A stretch of 64,000 nt of DNA. Origin: Ga0077536 sp035325705. GTDB taxonomy: Bacteria; Pseudomonadota; Gammaproteobacteria; Ga0077536. The notes beneath the pieces are model-generated. The model saw only the letters and a list, made by a program, of their open reading frames with translations, made no database searches and was not told the DNA's origin. Position 1 is the stretch's first letter; each line of letters opens with the position of its first letter. Below, piece after piece: positions 9,738-18,532 of this stretch. The stretch spans positions 1-64,000 of the forward strand of contig DAOKZI010000024.1 in assembly GCA_035325705.1 (NCBI GenBank). The letters are read 5' to 3'. A program made the translations under genes and the position numbers.

Positions 9738-11738
9738 ATGTTGCAACCATCCGCGCGAGCGGCAATCACGTTCGTCCTGATATCGATGCTGGGCGCTTCC
9801 CCGATCTCGAGCCTGGCCCAAAGGACTGACGACACACCGGAGCCTCCTGTGGGGGTTGCCACGGAGGCGACGCGCGCCGCGCAGGAAGCGGTCGGTCAAC
9901 GCCTGCTTTTGACCGATGACGGCGATCTCAAAAACGCTACGCGCGGCTTGGTGGCGCAAATACAGGAAGAACGAATACTCAATCCGGATGGGAGCGTCGC
10001 CTGGGATACCTCCTGGTACGACTTCCTGAAGCAGGACGCGCCCCCCACGGCCAACCCTTCCCTGTGGCGCCAGTGCCAATTGAATGCGCTCCATGGGTTG
10101 TTCGAGGTTACGGACGGGATTTGGCAATTCCGAGGGTATGACTTGGCCGTGATGACCCTCATCAAGGGGAACAGCGGCTGGATCGTGGTGGATCCGCTGA
10201 CTTCTCCCGCGGTCGCCGCGGCCGGACTGAAGCTCGCGAACAGGTATCTGGGTGAGCGGCCGGTCTCCGCCGTCATCTATACCCATTCGCACGTCGATCA
10301 TTTTGGAGGAGTCAGGGGAATCGCCTCGGAAGAAGACCTTGCCAAACGCGGCGTTCAAGTTATCGCGCCGCATGGCTTCATGACCGAAGTGATCAGTGAA
10401 AACGTGTTTGCCGGACCAGCGATGTACCGCCGCGTCATGTTTCACCTTGGTAGTCATCTGCCGTTCGATCCCAAGGGCCAAATCGGCGCCGGTCTGGGCC
10501 AGCGTACTGCCGTGGGAACTGTCGGCCTGTTGGCGCCGACCAGGGAAATCAGCCCTGACGGCGAATCCATGATGATAGATGGTGTGCCGTTCGAGTTCCT
10601 CGACGCTGCAAACACCGAAGCGCCGGCGGAGCTGGCATTTTATCTGCCGAAGCATAGGGCGCTATGCACGAGCGAAGTCGTGACTCGGAATTTTCACAAT
10701 GTGCTGACGCCGCGCGGCGCGAAAGTACGCGATAGCTTGCACTGGAGCAGGGTCATCGACGACATGTTGCGGGCATATGGTGACCGGGCCGAAGTTTTGT
10801 TCGCTTCCCATCATTGGCCCACCTGGGGAAAGGAAAACGTGCAGCGCATGTTGCGCCATCATCGCAATCTCTACCGCTACATTCACGATCAGACGTTGCG
10901 CCGTGCCAATCACGGACAAACCATGCATGAGATAGCGGAAGATCTAGCGGAGCCGCCATTTGCCGCTACGGATTTTTCAGTGCGCGACTACTACGGCACG
11001 ACGAACCATAATGCCAAAGCAGTCTATCAGTACTACTTTGGCTGGTGGGACGGTGTGCCGGCCAATTACCACCGTCTACCCCCGGAGCAGCAGTCCAAGC
11101 GCTACGTCGAGTTCATGGGCGGCGCGGATGTCGCCCTGCTCAAGGCGATCGGTGCGTTCGAAGCGGGCGACTACCGCTGGGCAGCGACGGTTCTGAATGA
11201 TTTGGTCTTTGCCGATCCTGAGAATGCCAAGGCCAGGTCCTGGCTGGCGGCCGCTTATGAGCAAATGGGTTTCCAGGCCGAATCCGGGATCTGGCGCAAT
11301 ATTTATCTGACGGCGGCCATGGAGCTGCGGCGAGGCGCCTCGCGCGATAGCCAGGGATTGTCGTCACAGAATCTGGCAATGGTGCAAGCCCTGCCGACCG
11401 CACTGTTGTTCGATTCTTTGGCCGTGCGCTTCAATCCGGCGCGCTTCAAGCACGAGCCGATAGTCCTGCAATTCCTGTTTCCGGATCGGAACGAGGCGAT
11501 GAGTGTGGACATTACCGACGCCGTGGCTTTCCCACGGCCAGGCCGCAATCCAAAAGCAGGGACCACGGTGAGACTGAGCCGTTCCAGCCTGGATCAGATC
11601 GTCGTCGGCCAAGCAAGCTTGCAGGACCTGATGGCGAAGCAGGCAGTGAAAATAGTGGACGGCGACAGAGCTTCGATCGAGGCATATTTTGCAGCCTTGG
11701 ACCGCTTCTCGCGCGATTTCAATATCGTGACGCCGTAA
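9738..11738 (+). CDS. Metallo-beta-lactamase-fold alkylsulfatase (SdsA1/BDS1 family)
   Basis: 666 aa with an N-terminal signal (about 1-27, ending SLA). The zinc-binding motif THSHVDH lies at residues 182-188, and later SEVVTRNFHN and ASHHWPTWG supply further metal-ligand segments typical of linear alkylsulfatases. After the catalytic domain come an alkylsulfatase dimerisation region (from about 440, VEFMGGAD) and a C-terminal SCP2-like domain (about 550-666). The family hydrolyses primary or secondary alkyl sulfates to alcohols plus sulfate. Export to the periplasm and the position after the RND operon suggest it acts on an amphipathic substrate handled by that system. The AAGGA site abuts the ATG at 9738, so the exact start is uncertain. 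Confidence 0.88.
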   Translation: MLQPSARAAITFVLISMLGASPISSLAQRTDDTPEPPVGVATEATRAAQEAVGQRLLLTDDGDLKNATRGLVAQIQEERILNPDGSVAWDTSWYDFLKQDAPPTANPSLWRQCQLNALHGLFEVTDGIWQFRGYDLAVMTLIKGNSGWIVVDPLTSPAVAAAGLKLANRYLGERPVSAVIYTHSHVDHFGGVRGIASEEDLAKRGVQVIAPHGFMTEVISENVFAGPAMYRRVMFHLGSHLPFDPKGQIGAGLGQRTAVGTVGLLAPTREISPDGESMMIDGVPFEFLDAANTEAPAELAFYLPKHRALCTSEVVTRNFHNVLTPRGAKVRDSLHWSRVIDDMLRAYGDRAEVLFASHHWPTWGKENVQRMLRHHRNLYRYIHDQTLRRANHGQTMHEIAEDLAEPPFAATDFSVRDYYGTTNHNAKAVYQYYFGWWDGVPANYHRLPPEQQSKRYVEFMGGADVALLKAIGAFEAGDYRWAATVLNDLVFADPENAKARSWLAAAYEQMGFQAESGIWRNIYLTAAMELRRGASRDSQGLSSQNLAMVQALPTALLFDSLAVRFNPARFKHEPIVLQFLFPDRNEAMSVDITDAVAFPRPGRNPKAGTTVRLSRSSLDQIVVGQASLQDLMAKQAVKIVDGDRASIEAYFAALDRFSRDFNIVTP

Positions 11739-11870
11739 CCTCGCCCGGATCGCCGGTCAGGGCGCTGACATATAATGGAAAGTGCCCAGGCGGAATCGAC
11801 GGATATGACGGCACGTGGCCGGGGGAGCGACCGGCCGGCGCAAACGAAGAGGCAGGTTTCGGTTTGTCTG

Positions 11871-11904
11871 CATCGCGGGTTTCGCTACGCTGCACCCGGG
11901 CTAC
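11871..11904. repeat. REP-like palindromic repeat
   Basis: Contains TTTCGCTACGCTGCACCCGG followed by GCTAC, one copy of the dispersed element that recurs at about 16.7, 17.1, 19.7, 26.8, 27.0, 35.8-36.1, 52.5 and 57.8-58.0 kb. It lies just past the stop of the GNAT gene and marks the edge of the repeat-free region 1. Confidence 0.6.
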
Positions 11905-12404
11905 GACAGATCGGTGCGGCGCCGTGCCATCACGATTACACCGCGTCCCTCTGCGACGTGCATGCCGATGGACTCGAAACCGAAGCGTTCGAAATAAGCC
12001 TGCCGCGTCTCGGTGAACAGCAGCACGCGTGGCCACGGGCAGGCATCGGCATGTGCGAGCATGGCCTGGACCAGCGCGGTGCCGATGCCGCGACCACGAT
12101 GATGCGAGGCAACAAGGAAACTGCCGAGCCACGGCTCCGCCGCAGGCCAGCCGGGCAGATCGTCGTGGACCAGGCTCACCGAGCCCAGCAGCTCCGCGCC
12201 GGCCAGTGCGAGCAGCGTGAACGGCGGCGTGCCGTCGCCGCGATCGCGCGCGAAATCCGCGCGGGCTGCGTGCGCATCCCAGCCCGCGTAGAGATGCGCC
12301 CAGGCCGCGCCGTGCCAGGCGGCGAGATCGTCGAGATGTTCGCGCGCGGCGGCGAGCGGCACGATGCGCAGAGGCTCGTCGGTCGGCGGTTCCGGGTGCT
12401 TCAT
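11901..12404 (-). CDS. GNAT family N-acetyltransferase
   Basis: 167 aa from the ATG ending at 12404; the longer upstream ORF is Arg-rich and implausible. The acetyl-CoA-binding motif A is clear: FLVASHHRGRGIGTALV (R-G-R-G-I-G, about residues 97-113), followed by the usual motif B helix with YFERFGFE. A small, soluble acetyltransferase; the acceptor substrate cannot be told. It is transcribed away from the NnrU gene with about 107 bp between starts. The final residues run to the REP-like element. Confidence 0.82.
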   Translation of the reverse strand: MKHPEPPTDEPLRIVPLAAAREHLDDLAAWHGAAWAHLYAGWDAHAARADFARDRGDGTPPFTLLALAGAELLGSVSLVHDDLPGWPAAEPWLGSFLVASHHRGRGIGTALVQAMLAHADACPWPRVLLFTETRQAYFERFGFESIGMHVAEGRGVIVMARRRTDLS

Positions 12405-12511
12405 CGTGGCGAATTCCGTTACGATGCGGCGGCCAGCGACACCATAACAGGCCGGCCCGGACACCCGCGATGCGCGGCGCCGCCTGCCACGAAGACGAAG
12501 GGGAGACCTAC

Positions 12512-13090
12512 ATGCTCTGGCTGATCGTCGGGCTCGCAATCTTTCTCGGCGTGCATTCGCTGTCGATCGTCGACCGCGACTTCCGCAACGCGATGGTCGC
12601 GAAGCTGGGTCTCTTACCGTGGAAGGCCGTCTATTCGATCGTGGCGCTGATCGGCTTCGTGCTGCTCGTGAAAGGTTACGGCATGGCGCGCGTCGATCCG
12701 ATCGTCGTCTACCAGCCGCCGGCCTGGACGCGGCACTTGACGATGCTGCTGATGCTGCCGGTGTTCCCGATCCTGCTGTCGGCCTATCTGCCGGGCCGCA
12801 TCAAATCCACGCTGAAGCACCCGATGCTCGTCGCCACCAAGCTGTGGGCCGCGGCGCATCTGCTTGCGAACGGCGGCGCGCACGACCTGCTGCTGTTCGG
12901 CGGCTTCCTGGCCTGGGCGGTGGTCGAGCGGATCAGCGTCCAGCGGCGCGAGGAACCGGTGCCGGCGGTGGCCGGCAAGACGCGCAACGACATCATCGCG
13001 ATACTCGCGGGACTCGGCGTCTATGTGTTGTTCGTCGCATGGGCGCACGGCGCGTGGATAGGGGCACCGTTGATGCCGGAAGCGAACTGA
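12512..13090 (+). CDS. NnrU family integral membrane protein
   Basis: 192 aa, start ATG at 12512 with AAGGGGAG nine bases upstream. Five to six hydrophobic helices are visible (about residues 1-20, 38-58, 78-97, 116-140, 160-180). The N-terminal VHSLSIVDRDFRNAMVAKLG and the central GRIKSTLKHPMLVATKLWA with HLLANG are characteristic of NnrU, a family related to isoprenoid methyltransferase-like membrane proteins and first noted near nitrite/nitric-oxide genes. The role in this genome is not evident. It precedes the PQQ dehydrogenase gene by 64 bp and may be cotranscribed. Confidence 0.85.
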   Translation: MLWLIVGLAIFLGVHSLSIVDRDFRNAMVAKLGLLPWKAVYSIVALIGFVLLVKGYGMARVDPIVVYQPPAWTRHLTMLLMLPVFPILLSAYLPGRIKSTLKHPMLVATKLWAAAHLLANGGAHDLLLFGGFLAWAVVERISVQRREEPVPAVAGKTRNDIIAILAGLGVYVLFVAWAHGAWIGAPLMPEAN

Positions 13091-13154
13091 GCGAGCGGCG
13101 ATTCATTCCAAGAACGCGGGGGCGCTCGACGCCGCCCATGACAGGGGAGTTTGC

Positions 13155-15251
13155 ATGAAGAACGGAGCACGCATCGCCTGCGCGGCGATGCTCGGCGCGC
13201 TGTCCGTATGGCCCGCGCTCGCGGCGACGACGGTCGACAACGCGGCCATTGCGGACGAAAAGCAGGGCGCGAACTGGCTGTCCTACGGCCGCACCTACAG
13301 CGAGCAACGCTACAGCCCGCTGGCGCAGATCGACGCGAGCAACGTCGGCAACCTCGGTGTCGCGTGGTACCTGGATCTTCCGGGGCACCGCTCGCTGATG
13401 GCGACGCCGCTGGTCGTCGACGGCGTGATGTACTTCACCGGCAGCTTCGCCACCGTGTTCGCAGTCGACACGCGCAGCGGCAAGCAGCTCTGGGAATACG
13501 ATCCGAAGGTCATCGAGGCGGCCGGCGATCGCGGCCGCGTGATGTGGGATTCGAATCGCGGGGTCGCCTACTGGAAGGGCAAGGTCTATGTCGCGACCGG
13601 CGACGGGCGCCTCAATGCGATCGATGCGGCGACGGGCAAGGAAGTCTGGAGCGTAATGACGGTCGATCCCAAGCTCGCCTACTTCATCAACGGCGCGCCG
13701 CGCGTATTCAACGACAAGGTGATCATCGGCAACGGCGGCACCGAGTGGGGTGGGCTGCGCGGCTACGTGACGGCCTATGACACCGAGACCGGCAAGCAGC
13801 TATGGCGTTTCTACACCGTGCCCGGCAATCCCGCGGACGGCTTCGAGGACGAGGCCATGGCAATGGCCGCGAAGACCTGGCACGGCAAATGGTGGGAACA
13901 CGGCGGCGGCGGCACGGTGTGGAACGGGCTCACCTACGATCCCGAGTTCAACCGCATCTATCTCGGCACCGGCAACGGCTCGCCGTGGAACCAGAAGATC
14001 AGGAGCCCGGGCGGCGGCGACAACCTGTTCCTGTGCTCGGTCGTCGCCCTCGATGCCGACACCGGCAAGTACGTCTGGCACTACCAGACCGTGCCCGGCG
14101 AAACTTGGGACTACAACTCGAACATGGACATGGTGCTCGCCGATCTGACGATAGACGGCAAGCCCGTGAAGGCCATGCTGCACGCGCCCAAGAACGGCTT
14201 CTTCTACGTCCTCGATCGCGCGACGGGCAAGCTGATTTCGGCGGAGAAGATCGGCAAAGTCACCTGGGCGACGCACATCGATCTGCAGACCGGGCGGCCG
14301 GTCGAAAATCCGGATGCGCGCTATGCGGACGGCGAAGAGCTCGTGTGGCCCGGCCCGCTCGGCGTGCACAACTGGCACGCGATGTCCTATAACCCGAACA
14401 CCGGCCTCGCCTACATTCCCAAGCACGATCTGCCTGCGAACTACACCGACAAGACGATCAAGCAGCCGGAAGAGTGGAAGTCGCCGAGCTTCGCTTTCGA
14501 TCCCGGCGTCGATCTGCTGCGCGAGGATCTGCCGATCAAGATCGACGCAGCGAGCCTGCTCGCCTGGGATCCCGTGAAGCAGGAAAAAGTCTGGGAGCAG
14601 AAGCTGCCGGGAGCCTGGAACGGCGGCACGCTGACGACGGCCGGCAATCTCGTGTTCCAGGGCCGCACCGACGGCAAGCTCGTCGCCTATCGGGCGACGG
14701 ATGGCCTGCCACTGTGGCTGTTCGACATGGGCGTCGGCATCTCGTCGCCGCCGATCAGCTACGAGGTCAACGGCAAGCAGTACGTCGCGCTGCTCGCGGG
14801 CTGGGGCGGCGCGGCGGCCTCGATGGTCGGCGCGATCACGGCCCAGCACGGCTGGAGCTACGGCGTGCATCCGCGCCGGCTCGTCGTCTTCGCGCTCGAC
14901 GCGGACACCAAGCTGCCGAAGGCACCGCCGCCGAGCTTCGCCGAGCCGCTGGTGCAGGAAGACTTCAAGGTCGACGAGCTGCAGGCCGAGACCGGCAGCT
15001 TCCTGTTCTCACGCAACTGCGCGAGCTGTCACGGCGGCGGCGCGGTCGCCGGCGGCTATGCGCCGGATCTCCGCGCCTCGCAGGCGCCGCTCTATCCCGA
15101 GGCCTTCAAGGAGATCGTCGTCGGCGGCAGCCGCCGGCTGCAGGGCATGCCGCAGTTCAAGGAGCTGTCGGACGCAGACCTGAATGCGATCCACCATTAC
15201 ATTCGCCGCCAAGCGAAGAAAGCGACGGCGGCGGCGCAGACGGGACGGTGA
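13155..15251 (+). CDS. PQQ-dependent quinohemoprotein alcohol dehydrogenase
   Basis: 698 aa with signal peptide (1-23, ending ALA) and GGGGAG ribosome site. Residues about 30-580 form the eight-bladed propeller with repeated tryptophan-docking motifs (DTRSGKQLWEYD, DAATGKEVWSV, DTETGKQLWRF, DADTGKYVWHY). ETWDY holds the candidate catalytic Asp; the residue two positions on is Asn rather than the Asp found in lanthanide-dependent XoxF-type enzymes, so a calcium type is more likely. A C-terminal cytochrome c domain follows, with CASCH (C622, C625, H626) and axial Met665 in QGMPQF. It should oxidise alcohols in the periplasm and pass electrons via heme c. Unusually, the adjacent Cys-Cys pair expected before NRGVAYW is replaced by DS. 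Confidence 0.92.
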   Translation: MKNGARIACAAMLGALSVWPALAATTVDNAAIADEKQGANWLSYGRTYSEQRYSPLAQIDASNVGNLGVAWYLDLPGHRSLMATPLVVDGVMYFTGSFATVFAVDTRSGKQLWEYDPKVIEAAGDRGRVMWDSNRGVAYWKGKVYVATGDGRLNAIDAATGKEVWSVMTVDPKLAYFINGAPRVFNDKVIIGNGGTEWGGLRGYVTAYDTETGKQLWRFYTVPGNPADGFEDEAMAMAAKTWHGKWWEHGGGGTVWNGLTYDPEFNRIYLGTGNGSPWNQKIRSPGGGDNLFLCSVVALDADTGKYVWHYQTVPGETWDYNSNMDMVLADLTIDGKPVKAMLHAPKNGFFYVLDRATGKLISAEKIGKVTWATHIDLQTGRPVENPDARYADGEELVWPGPLGVHNWHAMSYNPNTGLAYIPKHDLPANYTDKTIKQPEEWKSPSFAFDPGVDLLREDLPIKIDAASLLAWDPVKQEKVWEQKLPGAWNGGTLTTAGNLVFQGRTDGKLVAYRATDGLPLWLFDMGVGISSPPISYEVNGKQYVALLAGWGGAAASMVGAITAQHGWSYGVHPRRLVVFALDADTKLPKAPPPSFAEPLVQEDFKVDELQAETGSFLFSRNCASCHGGGAVAGGYAPDLRASQAPLYPEAFKEIVVGGSRRLQGMPQFKELSDADLNAIHHYIRRQAKKATAAAQTGR

Positions 15252-15280
15252 CTGTGCCTTGTTCGGCGCAGTATGAGCAG

Positions 15281-15415
15281 GGCCACAGAGAACACCAAGA
15301 ACAGAGAGAAGAAAGATGGAGAATTGAAACGAGGCCGACGGCATCGCGTCGATGAAGCGCCTTCGTTCGGCGCGGCGCTTCAAGCAATTTTCTTTTCTCG
15401 GTGTTCTCTGTGGCC
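15281..15415. repeat. Inverted repeat pair, CACAGAGAAC family
   Basis: Perfect 16-bp arms, GGCCACAGAGAACACC (15281-15296) and its complement (15400-15415), enclose about 100 bp of AG-rich then CT-rich DNA. It sits between the dehydrogenase and the crotonase genes and could form a long cruciform or transcript hairpin. It is a variant of the CACGGAG element found at five other places in the window. Confidence 0.7.
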
Positions 15416-15478
15416 AATAAAAAGCCCTGATGAAGCACGGCATCCGGTAATGTGACTGAAACAATGGAGATAGCAGCT

Positions 15479-16300
15479 ATGGCCAACTGGCAAGTACAGC
15501 AGGACGGGGGCATCGTCACGGCCGCGTGGGTCAATCCGCCGATGAACTACATGACGGCGGAGGGCATGCGCGAGCTCGCCGGGCTGATCGAAACCTGGCG
15601 CGATCCTTCCGTCCGCGTCGTCATCCTCACCGGCGGAGTGCCGGACAAGTTCATCACCCACTACAGCGTCGAGGAGCTGGTCGCGAGCGCGAAAGATCGT
15701 GCGCTGATGCGCAACGTCGGGCGCTCGTGGCTGCATCATCACAATGCGACGCTGACGAATCTGCGCGATCTGCCCAAGCCCGTGATCGCCGCGATGAGCG
15801 GCAGCACCATGGGCGGCGGTTTCGAGACCTCGCTGTCCTGCGACATCCGGATCGCGCAGAAGGGCGACTTCCGCTACGGTCTGCCCGAAGTGACGCTCGG
15901 CATCCTGCCCGGCGGCTGCGGCACGCAGCGCCTGTCGCGTCTGCTCGGCGCGGGCAAGGCCATCGACTTCATCCTGCGCGGCCGGATCTGCCGGCCCGAG
16001 GAAGCGCTGGCGATGGGCCTCGTCCACGAAATCGCGGATGACGCCAAAGCGCGGGCGCTGGAAATCGCGAAAGAGCTCTGCACGCTGTCGGCGGTCGCGA
16101 TCGCGGAGACGAAGCGCGCGGTGTACGAAGGCTCGGAGGTCCATCTGCAGGCCGGGCTCGAGATCGAGGGCGATGCCTTCGTGCACACGATGCTGACGGA
16201 CGAAGCCGTCGCCATCATGGAGGAATACGTGGCGACGCCCTACGAGCAGCGGATTGCGTGGCTGGAACGTAAGAAGGGACTGTGGCACGGGAAGCGATAG
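15479..16300 (+). CDS. Enoyl-CoA hydratase/isomerase (crotonase) family
   Basis: 273 aa from the ATG at 15479, which has GGAGA nine bases upstream; GTG 15452 is an alternative. The crotonase core is intact: the oxyanion-hole segment MSGSTMGGGFETSLSCDIRI, then FRYGLPEVTLGILPGGCGTQ with RLSRLLG. Both glutamates that act as acid/base in classical hydratases are present (GGGFE and LPE). It should hydrate 2-enoyl-CoA esters or catalyse a related reaction; chain-length preference is not visible. The following VOC gene starts 51 bp later and is likely cotranscribed. Confidence 0.88.
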   Translation: MANWQVQQDGGIVTAAWVNPPMNYMTAEGMRELAGLIETWRDPSVRVVILTGGVPDKFITHYSVEELVASAKDRALMRNVGRSWLHHHNATLTNLRDLPKPVIAAMSGSTMGGGFETSLSCDIRIAQKGDFRYGLPEVTLGILPGGCGTQRLSRLLGAGKAIDFILRGRICRPEEALAMGLVHEIADDAKARALEIAKELCTLSAVAIAETKRAVYEGSEVHLQAGLEIEGDAFVHTMLTDEAVAIMEEYVATPYEQRIAWLERKKGLWHGKR

Positions 16301-16351
16301 GGCTTGCGACCGCAGTCCGGGCAAGGGATCGATCGTGAACGGACACGCGGC

Positions 16352-16720
16352 ATGCTCGACCTGAAAATAAGCGATCTGAAACCTTTCGTGCCGGCCAGGG
16401 ACTTCGAGCTTTCGAAAGCATTTTACGAGGCCTTGGGGTGGGCGGTTCGATGGTCCGATGACACGCTCGCACTGATGGAGCAAGGCGATCGGCGTTTCTA
16501 CCTGCAGCGCTACTACGTGAAGGAGTGGGCCGAGAATTCGATGCTGCACCTCACGGTCGAAGATGCCGCGGCCTGCCACCGGCAGATCGGCGAATTGTTG
16601 CGCTCGGGCCGATTCCCGGGTGTGCGCGTCGCGCCGCCGAAGCAGGAGCCGTACGGTGCGCTGGTCACCTACGTATGGGATCCGGCGGGCGTCCTGCTGC
16701 ATCTCGCGCAGTGGACGTGA
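16352..16720 (+). CDS. Glyoxalase/bleomycin-resistance (VOC) family protein
   Basis: 122 aa, one VOC module: a beta-alpha-beta unit beginning KPFVPARDFELSKAFYEALG and a second unit ending YVWDPAGVLLHLAQW. The terminal WDPAGVLLH resembles the metal-ligand strand of glyoxalases, though with few clear metal ligands elsewhere, so a binding protein or non-canonical enzyme is equally possible. Start chosen at ATG 16352, where family similarity begins; the preceding 48 bp of the open frame look non-coding. Confidence 0.75.
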   Translation: MLDLKISDLKPFVPARDFELSKAFYEALGWAVRWSDDTLALMEQGDRRFYLQRYYVKEWAENSMLHLTVEDAAACHRQIGELLRSGRFPGVRVAPPKQEPYGALVTYVWDPAGVLLHLAQWT

Positions 16721-17220
16721 TGTAATTCGCATACATCGCCGCGTAGCCCGGAAGGAGCGCCGCACAGCGGCGCGGAATCCGGGAAACGGGTAGAGATGGA
16801 TCTCGCGCGTCGGCAGTGAGGGAATGCCGCGCCCGGATTCTGTTGCACTTCTTACGGGCGACGACGATTCGGGCGCCATTTCGTAGCTTCGGCGGACGGA
16901 GCAAGCCCAGCGCCGGGCGCTCGGCGCCAGGAGAAGGAGGCGATGCCACTGAGCGGTGCGCGGGTGAGAGTAAAGGGCAGCGCGGCGCCGGCTCACTGCT
17001 GAGCCTCGTCGTCAGCCAACCTGCGGCTTCTACCGGCGCCGTCGTCGCGGCGGCCCGTTAACCTTTTTTTCTTTCTCCGTGCCCTCCGTGCCCTCCGTGG
17101 CTAGATTCAAACGGCGCTCGAGCTGGCACACCATCCCCCGGATTCGCTGCGCTCATCCGGGCTACAAGAAGGGAAGACTTCGCCGCTCCACGGGCCGATT
17201 CCTTCTGCGGTGACCGCCGC
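16721..17220. repeat. Intergenic repeat cluster (REP-like and CACGGAG elements)
   Basis: 500 bp with no credible gene. It holds a REP-like element at about 16743-16787 (GTAGCCCGGAAGGAGCGCC and onwards to GGAATCCGGG), a CACGGAG-family element at 17074-17133 (three tandem CTCCGTG units followed by GGCTAGATTC and GAGCTGGCACA), and a second REP-like element at 17137-17166 in the opposite orientation. Convergent genes flank it, so terminators may be embedded. Confidence 0.65.
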
Positions 17221-17844
17221 TCACGCGCTGGCCGGCGCTTTGACCTCCGTTTCGAGCATCCCGGCCAGCGCATCGGGCAGCTTCAGCGCGGTCTTCAGCT
17301 CGCGCAGATAGGCCTGTTCGGTCCAGTGGTCGACGTCGATCGCGAGCAGCGAAGCCGCGTAGATCTCCGCCGCCTCCGTCTCCGATTGCGCGAGGCCGGC
17401 GATGCGATGCGGATCGGCCGCCGCGGCGAACTGCACTAGCACGTAATCGAGCTCCGCTGCTTCCAGCCCGGCCTCGCGCAGGCGATCCGCGATGCGTTCG
17501 CGCTCTCGGGCGTCGAGCGCGCCGTCGGCATGCGCCGCGGAGAGCATCGCCTGCACCACGATCGAGGCTTCGCGCTCGAGCTGCGCGGGCAGGGCGGCAG
17601 GCGCCCGAGTCGCCGGCAGCGCCGCCGCGGAGGCTGCCTGCTGCTGGGCCTGGTAGCGTTGGAGCGCGGCGTAGGCCAGTGCGCCGATCGCCGCCGCGCC
17701 GCCGAGTTTCGCGGCGCCACCGAGCGCCTTGCGTGCCTGCTTGTTGCCCAGCGCGCCGATGAGCCCGCCGGACAGCAGGCCGCCCGCGGCGCCACCGGCC
17801 AGCGGGCTGTCGAGAAGTTTCTTGAGCAGACTGTCGAATTTCAT
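17221..17844 (-). CDS. DUF533 (YebE/TerB-like) protein
   Basis: 207 aa starting at the ATG ending 17844 with AAGGA seven bases upstream. A glycine-rich hydrophobic N-terminal half (LAGGAAGGLLSGGLIGALG, then GGAAKLGGAAAIGALAYAAL) is followed by an Ala/Pro/Gln linker and a helical TerB-like domain (about 105-205) with SAAHADGALDARERERIADRL, the Asp-rich loop typical of DUF533/TerB. Probably an inner-membrane-associated protein; function not established for the family. A much longer open frame extends upstream only because the adjacent repeat array is stop-free. Confidence 0.82.
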   Translation of the reverse strand: MKFDSLLKKLLDSPLAGGAAGGLLSGGLIGALGNKQARKALGGAAKLGGAAAIGALAYAALQRYQAQQQAASAAALPATRAPAALPAQLEREASIVVQAMLSAAHADGALDARERERIADRLREAGLEAAELDYVLVQFAAAADPHRIAGLAQSETEAAEIYAASLLAIDVDHWTEQAYLRELKTALKLPDALAGMLETEVKAPASA

Positions 17845-18140
17845 CGTCGAATCCTTAAGCCCCATGGCGGGCAAAGGGCACGATAGGCGCGCCGCGGGAT
17901 TCGACATAGTCGTTTTGGCGCGAATCCTGATTCGGAAATTCCGAAGGGCTGCAGAGAACTCGGCGCGCGGTAAAAGCGCCGGGCGCGCTTCGCCCTCAGG
18001 TCGGCCGATGAAGCGCTCGGGGTGGTGTCGGCCTCTACGAACGCGACGGTGGGCGTCGGCCGTTCGGCTGCGTACCGGCGGGTTTCGCGAAAATTCGAGG
18101 ACACCCACTAATCCGAGGTCGAAGACGCTCGTCGTTGCCG

Positions 18141-18460
18141 CGTGCCGCGGCCTTGCATCGAGATCGAGAGGATGGGTGTCCCCGACCTGCCGCCCTGTCC
18201 CGCCTGTCCCCGTGCCGCGGCTTTGCATCCAGATCGAGAAGATGGGTGTCCCCGATCTGCCCGTGTCGAGATCGAGAGGGTGGGTGTCCCCGACGTGTTC
18301 CCCCGATCTGCCCACCTGCCTTTGCGTGCCGCGGCCTTGCATTGAGATCGAGAGGGTGGGTGTCCCCGATCTGGCCGTTTGCGTGCCGCGGCCTTGCATT
18401 GAGATCAAGAGGGTGGGTGTCCCCGATCTGCCAGAAGATGAGTGTCCCCGATCTGATCTG
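18141..18460. repeat. Array of ~50-nt direct repeats ending GTGTCCCCGA
   Basis: Four near-full units begin at about 18141, 18211, 18325 and 18381 and two or three partial ones at about 18266, 18296 and 18437. The unit reads GTGCCGCGGCCTTGCAT, then (T/C)GAGATCGAGAGG, then GTGGGTGTCCCCGATCTG. Spacers vary (about 6 to 60 nt) and partly repeat too. A related inverted segment, GAGGACACCCAC, lies at about 18098-18109. GGTGTCCCC-type repeats are familiar as debris around REP-associated transposases, but none is intact here. The array accounts for most of the 17845-18532 gap. Confidence 0.75.
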
Positions 18461-18532
18461 TCCCGTTGGCCGCGTATCAACGGTCTAGAGTCCCGCCGGC
18501 CGGTGCGAGACCGCGCGCTCACCGCCGCTTCG

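Noticed and set aside
11771..11776. TATAAT box as a promoter
   Set aside because: No -35 element at the right distance and the nearest rightward gene is 740 bp away.
13155..15251. Lanthanide-dependent (XoxF-type) assignment
   Set aside because: The extra Asp two residues after the catalytic Asp is Asn here.
18141..18460. Possible CRISPR array
   Set aside because: Repeat units are about 50 nt, GC-rich and imperfect, spacers vary from a few to about 60 nt and partly repeat each other, and no cas genes are near.
17845..18522. N-terminal extension of the DUF533 gene to 433 aa
   Set aside because: The extension is translation of the direct-repeat array (repeated TPTLSISMQGRGTQ-type strings); the family begins at the ATG ending 17844 with a good ribosome site.
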